From positions 1-64,000 of the forward strand of contig SVKD01000008.1 of the NCBI GenBank assembly GCA_015068645.1: 64,000 nt of DNA, given 5' to 3'. Position numbers and translations under genes: made by a program. Source of the DNA: Oscillospiraceae bacterium (GTDB lineage: Bacteria > Bacillota > Clostridia > UMGS1840). Shown piece after piece: positions 55,198-62,676 of this stretch. The notes below the pieces were generated by a model that worked only from the letters and a program-made list of their open reading frames with translations, searched no databases and was not told where the DNA came from. Within the stretch, counting starts at the first letter, position 1, and each line of letters begins with the position of its first letter.

Positions 55198-55878
55198 ATG
55201 AAAAAATTAACAGCACTTTTCTTAGCAATGCTGATGGTATTTGTTGTGGCAGGTTGCAAAAAAGAAACCAAGGAAACCGCAACGAAAAAAACGGATGCAA
55301 CTCCGGCTCCTACCGCAACTGCAACTCCCGAAGAAACCGAAACTCCTGCGGATGCAGAAGCTACCGCAGAGGAGACAACTGCTCCTTCTGAGGGAGAAAA
55401 TGCTGATTCGGGAGCAACTGTAAGCTCAGAAGAAAAAATAACTCCCCAAACCGCAGAAACTGCAGCAGCACAAACTGCACCTGCAGATACCGGCGCTTCT
55501 GTTGATACTGCTGAAAGCTCGGCAACCACAAAAGCACCTAAAGCTGCGGAATCTACCGAAGAGACTCCGAAAGAAACTGCTTCTGCCCAAGCTACTGTTT
55601 CTGTGGAAAGTATGGTTGGTACATACAATCTGACTGCTCTCGAAATGGACGGACAGGTAGCGCCCATCCAGGGAGAATCTCCGTTAACCTTAGTATTAAA
55701 CGGAGACGGCACCGGCACTTACGGTCCCAACGGACAGGCGATTTCTATCAATTGGACTTACGAAAATAACAGCGTTATTTTAACCGCGCCCGGCAAAGAG
55801 ACTCCGCTGACACTGCTCGTGCAGGACGGCAATTTGGTTCAGCAGGGTGCAGACGGCAACGCTATTTACACAAAATAA
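55198..55878 (+). CDS. Lipoprotein with lipocalin-like domain, paralogue 2
   Basis: 226 aa. Lipobox VAGC (Cys19), a long Ala/Thr/Glu-rich linker (about 20-135, expanded compared with paralogue 1), and a C-terminal domain VESMVGTYNLTALEMDG ... VLNGDGTGTYGPNG ... SINWTYENNSVIL matching the previous protein. AAGGAG upstream. It ends just before a terminator. Role unknown; likely exposed on the outer face of the membrane. Confidence 0.83.
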   Translation: MKKLTALFLAMLMVFVVAGCKKETKETATKKTDATPAPTATATPEETETPADAEATAEETTAPSEGENADSGATVSSEEKITPQTAETAAAQTAPADTGASVDTAESSATTKAPKAAESTEETPKETASAQATVSVESMVGTYNLTALEMDGQVAPIQGESPLTLVLNGDGTGTYGPNGQAISINWTYENNSVILTAPGKETPLTLLVQDGNLVQQGADGNAIYTK

Positions 55879-55890
55879 TCTCTAAACGAA

Positions 55891-55931
55891 AAAGAAGCCT
55901 TTTTACTTTATTTCTACGGAGGCTTCTTTTT
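55891..55931 (+). terminator. Intrinsic terminator of the lipoprotein operon
   Basis: AGAAGCCT (55891-55898), 19-base loop, AGGCTTCT (55918-55925), followed by a run of T that runs into the 75-bp repeat. Confidence 0.88.
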
Positions 55932-56006
55932 TTATTGTGAATACAACAAGGTTCCGGGGCACCCGACCGCAATCTTTGATTGCGTCATCGGGTCGGGTTC
56001 TTATTT
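55932..56006 (+). repeat. 75-bp palindromic dispersed repeat, copy 2
   Basis: Matches the inverted copy at 57184-57257 apparently without a mismatch and the copy at 6445-6519 with two. The core CCCGACCGCAATC ... GATTGCGTCATCGGGTCGGG is self-complementary. It directly follows a terminator T run. Confidence 0.88.
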
Positions 56007-56089
56007 CAAAATATTTTCCATCATGTGGGAACCTTTTTTGAATTTGCTCGTCTGTGCTAATATCAGACTACTTATAAGGAGATTTTATT

Positions 56090-56761
56090 ATGAAACGATT
56101 TGCAGCATTACTTTTAGCAGTTCTTATGATGTTTGTTTTGGCAGCATGCAACAATCAGGATGGTTCCGACGGTGTTAAAGATTCCACCGAAGTGAAAAGC
56201 ATTGCCGGCGTCTATCAGATGACTTCTTTTGAAGAAAACGGCGAGGAAGAGGAAATTGCAGATATCAAATTGATGTTTTATCCCGACGGAACTATTTCCG
56301 GTAGCGAAATCGGAATGCAGGATTTTTCCTGGACACAGGATGGTGACGTAATTAGCATAAAACAAGGAGAAAATGCCCTTGGCTGTTCTGTGGACGGAGA
56401 TACGTTAACCCTTACCTATGAAGATGAACATGAAAGCAGCAAAATGGTTCTTACCAGAATATCTGATGTAGAGATGGATCCCGTTGCGGGTACTTATCAA
56501 ATTACCCACTATGAAAAGGATCAGGAAGAATCTACCGAGGAATTCTCTGATATGGAGTTGATCGTTTATGCAAACGGCACTTGTAAATATCAGGGGGCAG
56601 ACGTAATCAAGCACTTCAGATGGAATCGTGAGGGAGATCAGCTGACCTTTGCATACGGTGGCGATGTTACTGAAGTAAAAACCTTTGATATGACCGTGGA
56701 CGGAGATGATATCATTTACGATCGATACGGCGAAAAAGCAATTTTCTCCAAACAAAAATAA
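56090..56761 (+). CDS. Lipoprotein with two lipocalin-like repeats, paralogue 3
   Basis: 223 aa. Lipobox LAAC (Cys20). Two homologous ~95-residue halves: IAGVYQMTSFEENGEEEE ... MFYPDGTISG and VAGTYQITHYEKDQEES ... IVYANGTCKY, each with a W(T/N)x(D/E)G element, showing internal duplication of the domain found once in paralogues 1 and 2. Preceded by AAGGAG. It is flanked by inverted copies of the 75-bp repeat. Function unknown. Confidence 0.82.
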   Translation: MKRFAALLLAVLMMFVLAACNNQDGSDGVKDSTEVKSIAGVYQMTSFEENGEEEEIADIKLMFYPDGTISGSEIGMQDFSWTQDGDVISIKQGENALGCSVDGDTLTLTYEDEHESSKMVLTRISDVEMDPVAGTYQITHYEKDQEESTEEFSDMELIVYANGTCKYQGADVIKHFRWNREGDQLTFAYGGDVTEVKTFDMTVDGDDIIYDRYGEKAIFSKQK

Positions 56762-56770
56762 GGCAACAAG

Positions 56771-56803
56771 GAAGCGCAGTAAATACAACTGCGCTTCTTT
56801 TTT
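56771..56803 (+). terminator. Intrinsic terminator
   Basis: GAAGCGCAGT (56771-56780), loop AAATACA, ACTGCGCTTC (56788-56797), followed by six T. Confidence 0.92.
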
Positions 56804-56885
56804 GCAAAAAAAATTCATGGAGAAAAATCCTTGCTTTTTTTAGAAAAAAGGAGTATAATGTAAGAAAAGAAAAGGGGAGTGTGGT

Positions 56886-57188
56886 ATGAAACCTTGTAAA
56901 ATTACAGCGGTCAAGCAAGTGGAGCATCAGGATTTAATGAAGCTGTATGAAAATCCCCTCGAACACACTTGTGATATCCGGGTGGGTGATGTTTTTATCT
57001 CTGAAAACGGAGAAAAACCGGAAGGACTTTGCCAAAGTGCCTGGGACAGTATGGCATTTTTTGTAAAAGAGCTTGCCCAAGGAGGCGGCAACTTTTACGA
57101 CGGTTGGATGAAAAATCCCCATTCTGCTATGATTTCCTGTAATGACGGATTTCGTCCCGTCAGCTTTTATATTGAAGTGGTGGAATAA
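56886..57188 (+). CDS. TIGR04076 family protein
   Basis: 100 aa. The CKITAVKQV start, CDIRVGDVF, GLCQSAWDSMAFFV and FYDGWMK segments are the family pattern; conserved cysteines suggest metal or redox chemistry, but the role is unknown. Preceded by AAGGGGAG. Its TAA stop (57186-57188) lies within the left end of 75-bp repeat copy 3. Confidence 0.88.
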   Translation: MKPCKITAVKQVEHQDLMKLYENPLEHTCDIRVGDVFISENGEKPEGLCQSAWDSMAFFVKELAQGGGNFYDGWMKNPHSAMISCNDGFRPVSFYIEVVE

Positions 57189-57257
57189 GAACCCGACCCG
57201 ATGACGCAATCAAAGATTGCGGTCGGGTGCCCCGGAACCTTGTTGTATTCACAATAA
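57184..57257 (-). repeat. 75-bp palindromic dispersed repeat, copy 3 (inverted)
   Basis: Reverse complement of copy 2 from AATAAGAACCC to TTCACAATAA. Its first bases provide the stop codon of the TIGR04076 gene, and its other end runs into the terminator of the LuxR gene. Confidence 0.88.
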
Positions 57258-57258
57258 A

Positions 57259-57282
57259 AAAAGAGGCAAGATCGCCTCTTTT
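57259..57282. terminator. Bidirectional terminator
   Basis: AAAAGAGGC (57259-57267), loop AAGATC, GCCTCTTTT (57274-57282), with A/T runs on both sides. It ends the LuxR gene on the minus strand and the TIGR04076 transcript on the plus strand. Confidence 0.85.
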
Positions 57283-58338
57283 CTAGTCTTCTAAAATGGC
57301 TTTGGCATATTCCAGAAGTTGTTTTCTGGAAGAAACACCAAGTTTTCCGTAAATATTTTTGTTGTGAAATTTTAATGTGTTTTCTGCAATGTTCATTGTC
57401 TGCAACACTTCTTTGGTGGATTTGCCTTCCAGATAGCATTGATAAATTGCCCGTTCTGACGCTGTCAGATAAGGAAGTTGTTCTTTCATATAGTTGCAGT
57501 GTTCCAAAAATTCGGGTGCGTTTTTGTCAAGGATTGTTTTGGGCGGCTGTTTGGATTGGGTGATTTGTGCCTGTAGGGAGGCTATCAGATTTTCCTGCTG
57601 TTGAATCATCAGAGATACGCTTAACAAAAACAGTTCACTGATAATGTATGAAACAGATAAAAATTCAAAATCAATATGTACCAGCTGTTCCAAAAGCCAT
57701 ACGCAGATATTGACAAACACGGCAATCACTAAAATAACCGCCTGAGAGTATGATTCAATTTTCTTTTTTGAAATTGCGCGCAGAGTTACGGCGGACATCA
57801 ATGCAAAATAGCCAATCAGATAAAACAGATATACCGGATGCAACACACCGTATTCTTTTTCCAAAAAGGACACGCCGTTTCGTTGCACCAAAGAAACTTC
57901 TTTGTAATAAATATCCGAATAGCCCGGACTTGCCGCAATCAGGAATATGACGGCAGAAATCCCGAGAAGTACGGGAGTGAGCCATTTGGGGTATTTCATT
58001 TTTGACATTTTTAAAATGGTCATAATCATGGAAAGAGGCAAAAATGCCGAGCCAAGATAGGCAATACGGTTTGCCCAAAGCGCTTTTGACAGGGAATCGG
58101 AAACAGAGATGAAAAAGTATCCTGAATTGACCACAAACACCGAGCAAAAAAGAACCAGTAGCCAGGAAGATTTTTTGCGGATCGCAACTGTATATCCAAA
58201 CAGGGTAATCAGCGAAAGAATCGCGGTTACACCGTAGATGATCCAAAGGCCTGTGCTTTTCTCTCCGATGGGAGTGCAGCCGGAGAGTGTGGCAATCGCC
58301 AAGCTGAAAACACTCCATAAAAAGAACTTTCGTTTCAT
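57283..58338 (-). CDS. Membrane-bound LuxR-family transcription regulator
   Basis: 351 aa from ATG 58338, preceded by AAAGGAG. The first ~215 residues form about seven membrane helices like the 7TM sensing region found in some histidine kinases. A short coiled region (IQQQENLIASLQAQI) follows, and then a C-terminal LuxR/GerE HTH (about 290-350; LTASERAIYQCYLEGKSTKE ... ENTLKFHNKNIYGKLG). It would be a one-component regulator acting from the membrane. Repeated CCCACACTTTTT elements in its own promoter region suggest self-regulation. Confidence 0.87.
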   Translation of the reverse strand: MKRKFFLWSVFSLAIATLSGCTPIGEKSTGLWIIYGVTAILSLITLFGYTVAIRKKSSWLLVLFCSVFVVNSGYFFISVSDSLSKALWANRIAYLGSAFLPLSMIMTILKMSKMKYPKWLTPVLLGISAVIFLIAASPGYSDIYYKEVSLVQRNGVSFLEKEYGVLHPVYLFYLIGYFALMSAVTLRAISKKKIESYSQAVILVIAVFVNICVWLLEQLVHIDFEFLSVSYIISELFLLSVSLMIQQQENLIASLQAQITQSKQPPKTILDKNAPEFLEHCNYMKEQLPYLTASERAIYQCYLEGKSTKEVLQTMNIAENTLKFHNKNIYGKLGVSSRKQLLEYAKAILED

Positions 58339-58757
58339 AAGAGCTCCTTTCAACAAGAAATATGAGGTGGGGCAATCAGTAAGGAGACTATCCTACACTT
58401 TTTCCCACACTTTTTGTCATAATTAGGTGAAAAATGTTAACAAAATGATAATCCCACACTGGATTTTTTAAAAAGTGTGGGGACATTGTTTAAAAAATAT
58501 GCTAGAATTTCTTTGTCAGGATAGATTTGGAACAATCTATTTCAAGTAAGTTATAGTATATCATATAAAATGATAACAGTCAACCGTTGAATGAAAAATC
58601 CTAAGGCAACGGGCGATTGTCAATGAAGAACCGAAATTTCATAGCAGATTGCTGATTTATTTCCAAAGAGAATGTAGTGATTTTGGAAATTTGCGGTTTT
58701 CATTATGGCAGTTTTTTGAACAAACCATAAGATTAATAGATTCAGGAGGAATTTACT
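58339..58757. promoter_or_regulatory. Divergent region between LuxR gene and YdjG-like gene
   Basis: 419 bp without a convincing gene. It holds four CCCACACTTTTT-type elements (58392-58481), an ATAGATT-TGGAAC-AATCTAT hairpin near 58522-58541, a CCGTTG/CAACGG stem around 58583-58612, and a TTCAAG-17-TATAAA pair near 58541-58570 that is a weak promoter candidate for the plus strand. AGGAGG precedes the ATG at 58758. The 89-aa ORF at 58649 overlaps the next gene out of frame and is rejected. Confidence 0.6.
58392..58481. promoter_or_regulatory. Cluster of CCCACACTTTTT operator-like elements
   Basis: CCTACACTTTTT (58392-58403) and CCCACACTTTTT (58404-58415) are head-to-tail. CCCACACT (58453-58460) faces AAAAAGTGTGGG (58470-58481) as an inverted repeat. 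They surround a possible minus-strand promoter of the LuxR gene. Confidence 0.55.
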
Positions 58758-59837
58758 ATGGATACCGTCAAAAGTTATCAATGTCCTTGTTGCGGAGCAC
58801 CATTGACCTTTTTAGGCGAAACGTTACAATGTGCTTCCTGCGACACTACCTTTTCGGTAGAAGATATTGCTCAGATGACCGAAGGGATGGAGCATGCAAC
58901 CCAAGCCTCCAAATATAACTGGGATCATTATGAACCCAGAAATTATGAGGCAGAAGGAAGTGTGAATCTGGCAAACTATTCCTGCCAATCCTGCGGCGCT
59001 GAAATTACGGGGGATGACACTCTTGGTGCCACGGTTTGTCCTTATTGCGGACAGTCCACTGTGGTGAAATCCCAGTTTGAAGGAACCCTTCGTCCGGACT
59101 ATATTATTCCGTTCCGCGTGGATAAAAAAGCGGCAATGGCAGCCTTTTTGGAAGCAGCAAAAAAAGCTCCTTTTTTACCGGACAGCTTTCAGCAACAGAA
59201 AAAAATTGAAGAAATGGCAGGGATTTATGTGCCATTTTGGATGTTTGACTGTGATTGCGATGCTTATCTTACCTACGACGCCCAACGTGTTACTACTTGG
59301 AGCGACGCCAACTATCGATACACCAAAACCGATTTCTATAAGCTGTTAAGACAAGGAGGCGTTGGTTTTGCCAATATTCCTGTGGACGGCTCTAAAAAAG
59401 CGGACGATGCTTATATGGAAGCGGTGGAACCTTTTGATTATCACGATGCTGTGGAATTTGACGGTGCTTATCTTTCAGGTTATCTGGCGGATAAGTATGA
59501 TGTTTCGCACGAAGAAAGCATAGAGCGTGCCAATGAACGGGTAAAAAATTCCACCATTGCGGCGTTTGACCGCACCACCACCGGTTATACCAGCGTGCTT
59601 CCCGACCAGGCAAGTGTCAGCTTTTCCAATGGGAAAATCAGATATGCGCTGTTACCTGTCTGGATGCTGAATATCGGTTATCGGGGAAAAACTTACCAGT
59701 ATGCCATCAACGGGCAGACCGGTAAAGTGGTTGGGGAATATCCCGTAGATAAGAAGAAAAAATGGAAATATTTCTGGAAAATTGCAGGAATTGCAGCAAT
59801 TGTGTCCGCAGTTGTGGCATATCTGATGTTGCGTTAA
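58758..59837 (+). CDS. YdjG-like zinc-ribbon membrane protein
   Basis: 359 aa. Two N-terminal zinc ribbons (CPCCGAPL ... CASC near 9-37; CQSCGAEI ... CPYCGQ near 76-96), a conserved middle domain (TLRPDYIIPFRVDKKAA ... YVPFWMFDCD ... LLPVWMLNI) and one C-terminal membrane helix (about 338-357). This matches the protein often annotated as TFIIB-type zinc ribbon, equivalent to YdjG of Bacillus subtilis. The TPM gene follows after 12 bases, and an SPFH gene lies further downstream, as in the ydjFGHI membrane-stress operon. Confidence 0.85.
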   Translation: MDTVKSYQCPCCGAPLTFLGETLQCASCDTTFSVEDIAQMTEGMEHATQASKYNWDHYEPRNYEAEGSVNLANYSCQSCGAEITGDDTLGATVCPYCGQSTVVKSQFEGTLRPDYIIPFRVDKKAAMAAFLEAAKKAPFLPDSFQQQKKIEEMAGIYVPFWMFDCDCDAYLTYDAQRVTTWSDANYRYTKTDFYKLLRQGGVGFANIPVDGSKKADDAYMEAVEPFDYHDAVEFDGAYLSGYLADKYDVSHEESIERANERVKNSTIAAFDRTTTGYTSVLPDQASVSFSNGKIRYALLPVWMLNIGYRGKTYQYAINGQTGKVVGEYPVDKKKKWKYFWKIAGIAAIVSAVVAYLMLR

Positions 59838-59849
59838 GGGGGTGAGGAT

Positions 59850-60638
59850 ATGAAACGAATAGTATGGATGTTATGCTTGTTGATGTTCTGCCTCACCTGT
59901 ACGGTGCCGGCAGTTGCAATGGAAGCTGTTTCGGACGATTCTCAGACAGAGAAGATTTGTATCTACGATTTTGCAGACCTGCTCACCTATGAGGAGTGGG
60001 AATCGATGAACAACCAATTGACCGAATTTACCGAAAAATACGATTTTGAGGCAGTTGTTATGATTGACGAAGAACTTTATAAAAGCACTGCCGAAGAGTC
60101 TGCCAATGCGATTTATGATGAAATGGAATTTGGCGTTGGAGCGAATAAAGACGGTTGTTTATTCTACATTGGCGTGGAAGCGGGAGAATATTACATTCTC
60201 ACCAACGGATACGGTACCACTGCAATCAATGAAAGCGGTATCTCGTATTTAAAACGGGAAGTGGAACCTCATTTAAAAGACCGAGATTTTGCCAAAGCGG
60301 TGGAGGCTTACGTTTCTGTTACGGACGAGTTGGTTTCTATGGCAAAAAGCGGCACACCTTACGAAGAAACTGATTGGGGATATGTGGCAATTGTTATAGG
60401 ATGTGCAGTAGCAATTCCGTTGATTCTGGCATTTATTATGATGATGGTGCAGCTTTCCAAGATGAAAACGGCGGTTGCCAACGATTATGCGGCAAATTAT
60501 GAAAAAGATGGCAGCTATCATCTGGATTTTGCAAAAGACGTTTTCTTATACAGCCGTGTTACCAAAGTGAAAAAAGAAAACAACAATTCCACTTCCTCTT
60601 CGGGTAGTTCCCGAGGGGGCGGCGGTGGCTCTTTTTAA
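59850..60638 (+). CDS. TPM domain protein (YdjH-like)
   Basis: 262 aa. Signal peptide (about 1-24), TPM domain (about 35-165; IYDFADLLTYEEWE, FEAVVMIDEE, AEESANAIYDEMEFGVG, GCLFYIGVEAGEYYI), one membrane helix (about 182-205), a cytoplasmic part, and an end of Gly/Ser (SRGGGGGSF), a feature shared with YgcG/YdjH-type proteins. Preceded by AAGGGGGTGAGG. Likely forms an envelope-stress complex with the zinc-ribbon and SPFH proteins. Confidence 0.87.
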   Translation: MKRIVWMLCLLMFCLTCTVPAVAMEAVSDDSQTEKICIYDFADLLTYEEWESMNNQLTEFTEKYDFEAVVMIDEELYKSTAEESANAIYDEMEFGVGANKDGCLFYIGVEAGEYYILTNGYGTTAINESGISYLKREVEPHLKDRDFAKAVEAYVSVTDELVSMAKSGTPYEETDWGYVAIVIGCAVAIPLILAFIMMMVQLSKMKTAVANDYAANYEKDGSYHLDFAKDVFLYSRVTKVKKENNNSTSSSGSSRGGGGGSF

Positions 60639-60682
60639 AAAAATAAAAAACATAAAATGATGTAAAAAAAGGAGAAAAAACA

Positions 60683-61144
60683 ATGAAAAAATTAATTGCA
60701 ATCTTATTGTCAGTAATGTTATTGGTTACCCTGGCGGCTTGCGGAAACAAAGAAGAAACCAAACAGGGTGGCACCGAAGCGACCACACAGGAAGCGCAAG
60801 ACGGAACCGCTTTCGGGATTGACTTAGCAGGCGAAGGTACTCAGCCTATGAGCGAAGAACTGGCTGAAGTGGCAGTTTTAAAGAAAACTGCAGAAGAATA
60901 TCTGGGCGGAAACAGTTTGTTTGCTTATTCCAATGATGAAAGAACTTATGCAGATTTTAAAGAATACATCGGCGTGGATGCATCCGAATATCAGTATGAT
61001 GCTGAGAATCAGTACAGAAATTACACCTGGGTAGCATCTGATGACAGTACTGCAAAGCTGGTAATCACTTTTGCGGAAAACGAAGGAAACTGGACTCTGT
61101 ATGCAGCAGGTTCTACCAATCTGGGATTGGCAGTGAATCAGTAA
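60683..61144 (+). CDS. Small lipoprotein
   Basis: 153 aa. Lipobox LAAC (Cys20), Glu/Thr/Gln-rich linker, then a compact domain (about 60-150; LAEVAVLKKTAEEYLGGN ... DASEYQYDAENQYRNYTWVA ... LVITFAENEGNWTLY). Its signal region resembles the other lipoproteins at 54.7-56.7 kb, but the mature part does not. 44 bases after the TPM gene, with AAAGGAG. Function unknown. Confidence 0.82.
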   Translation: MKKLIAILLSVMLLVTLAACGNKEETKQGGTEATTQEAQDGTAFGIDLAGEGTQPMSEELAEVAVLKKTAEEYLGGNSLFAYSNDERTYADFKEYIGVDASEYQYDAENQYRNYTWVASDDSTAKLVITFAENEGNWTLYAAGSTNLGLAVNQ

Positions 61145-61454
61145 TTACAAAAAATCAATTGCTTTTTTGCAGAAACTGTGCTACAATAAAAGCAATTGAC
61201 GGAAAATTGTCATGCTTTTGCATGTGGTATTATGATGTGGCCTTTTCGGGAGAATCACCTTTTGATGGATTACGATAATAAAGAAGGTCACGGACTTTAT
61301 TTGAACTGTCAAACAGCAAATGAATTGCGCATATCTTTTCATCGGCAAACTTGATATGAAAAGCCAGCCGCCGTATGGATGTACGGCGGCTGAATATCCG
61401 ATAAACGATTTGATTTTAAAATGTCTGTCAAAAAAATGAGGAGGCGTTCTGACT
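61145..61454 (+). ncRNA. Structured RNA or leader candidate, ~240 nt
   Basis: 310 bp without a gene. After the promoter candidate (start near 61194): CATGC-TTTT-GCATG (61211-61224); GTGGCCTT near 61237 with AAGGTCAC near 61284; ATCA-CCTTT-TGAT inside that; TTTG/CTG with CAG/CAAA near 61310-61330; CTTTTCAT with ATGAAAAG near 61338-61366; and AGCCGCCGTA with TACGGCGGCT near 61369-61394. Stacked stems with a terminal GC-rich hairpin suggest a non-coding RNA or a regulated leader. The class is not recognised. Confidence 0.5.
61159..61187 (+). promoter_or_regulatory. Promoter candidate in the gap before the LRR-SLH gene
   Basis: TTGCTT (61159-61164), 17-bp spacer, TACAAT (61182-61187). The same stretch is a perfect inverted repeat, TCAATTGCTTTT with AAAAGCAATTGA, which may terminate the upstream transcript. 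Confidence 0.55.
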
Positions 61455-62627
61455 ATGAAAAAAATTCTTTCTCTGTTGATTGGGGCAGTGCTTTTGATTG
61501 GTGCATCCGTCAGTGTTTTTGCGGATGAAATCACCGTGCCTGAGTTTGAGATTACTGCAGACGGCGAAATCACTGCTTATTACGGCGAAAGTTATGTATA
61601 TATCCCTGCGGAAGTTAACGGCGTGAAGGTGAACTCCATTGGGGAAAAGGCTTTTTGCGATTTGGGCATCAGTTCCGTAACCATTGAAAACGGCGTGCAA
61701 GCAATCGGTAACAATGCATTTGAAGGCTCTAATCTGATGTCTTTGGATATTCCTGCTTCCGTTACACACATTGGAGACGAAGCATTTATGAATTGCCAAA
61801 ATCTTCATATGGCAATGTTTTCTCCCGAAGGAAACATTCCTGCCTTCGGGGAAAATGCTTTTGATAATACTCCCAATATGATGGTATATGTGTATTGCAC
61901 CACCGATATGGACTTGTTCTATGATGCCTTTGCAAAAGCAAAAGGAAATTATGAATTTGTGGTAGAAACCATTCATGGAGAGTCCATAGAAACCGTAGAA
62001 CAACGGGGAGACTATAAGATTCCTGTTTCCACTTGCTCCAAATGCGGTTATTCGGATGTTTATTATCCCGGTACTTTAGGAATTCCTTTTCAAGATGTGA
62101 AGGTGGAAGACTGGTTCTATCAGTATGTGGATGCGGCATATCATATGGGCATCATCAACGGAAAAAGCGCAGATCATTTTGACCCATTTGCCACTATGAC
62201 CTGTGCAGAGGCGGCAAAAATCGCGGCTGGTATCGCTGCAATGCGGAACGGACACACCATTCCCAAATCGACAACGGAACTCTGGTACGAACCCTATGTG
62301 GATTATTGCTATCAGAACTATGTTATCGAAGAAGGCAAAATGTTTGATTGGGAGGCTCCCATTACTCGCGGACAGATGGCTTATCTGTTTTGCCGTGCGG
62401 ATGCAGAAAATTACTATCCCAACGAAGTGCCGATTACAGACATTCCTGATGTGGCAGAAGACCATCCCTACGCAGTGGAAATTTTAGAATTGTATGACCG
62501 TGGGGTGGCAGTGGGTGATGAAACCATGAGCTTCCATCCCGAAGATCCCATCAAACGAAGTGAAGCTGCCGCAATTGTTGCCAGAATTCTTTACACCCAT
62601 CTTCGTGTGGAATTACCCAAAGGTTAA
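61455..62627 (+). CDS. Leucine-rich repeat (BspA-type) protein with SLH repeats
   Basis: 390 aa. Signal peptide (1-23), LRR_5 repeats (about 50-140; SIGEKAFCDLGISSVTIENG, IGNNAFEGSNLMSLDIPASV, IGDEAFMNCQNLH), a Cys pair (CSKCGYSD) and three SLH repeats (about 210-385; FQDVKVEDWFYQYVDAA, ITRGQMAYLFCRADA, DPIKRSEAAAIVARIL). It is a cell-surface protein held by the S-layer anchor and probably used for binding. GAGGAGG precedes the ATG. It sits within the YdjGHI-like group, which is unusual. Confidence 0.87.
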   Translation: MKKILSLLIGAVLLIGASVSVFADEITVPEFEITADGEITAYYGESYVYIPAEVNGVKVNSIGEKAFCDLGISSVTIENGVQAIGNNAFEGSNLMSLDIPASVTHIGDEAFMNCQNLHMAMFSPEGNIPAFGENAFDNTPNMMVYVYCTTDMDLFYDAFAKAKGNYEFVVETIHGESIETVEQRGDYKIPVSTCSKCGYSDVYYPGTLGIPFQDVKVEDWFYQYVDAAYHMGIINGKSADHFDPFATMTCAEAAKIAAGIAAMRNGHTIPKSTTELWYEPYVDYCYQNYVIEEGKMFDWEAPITRGQMAYLFCRADAENYYPNEVPITDIPDVAEDHPYAVEILELYDRGVAVGDETMSFHPEDPIKRSEAAAIVARILYTHLRVELPKG

Positions 62628-62676
62628 AAGTGATAGAATATATCGGAATCATAAATAATCAAAAGGAGGATGAATT

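Noticed and set aside
58649-58918. 89-aa ORF before the YdjG-like gene
   Set aside because: It overlaps the start of a clear zinc-ribbon protein in another frame and has no ribosome site.
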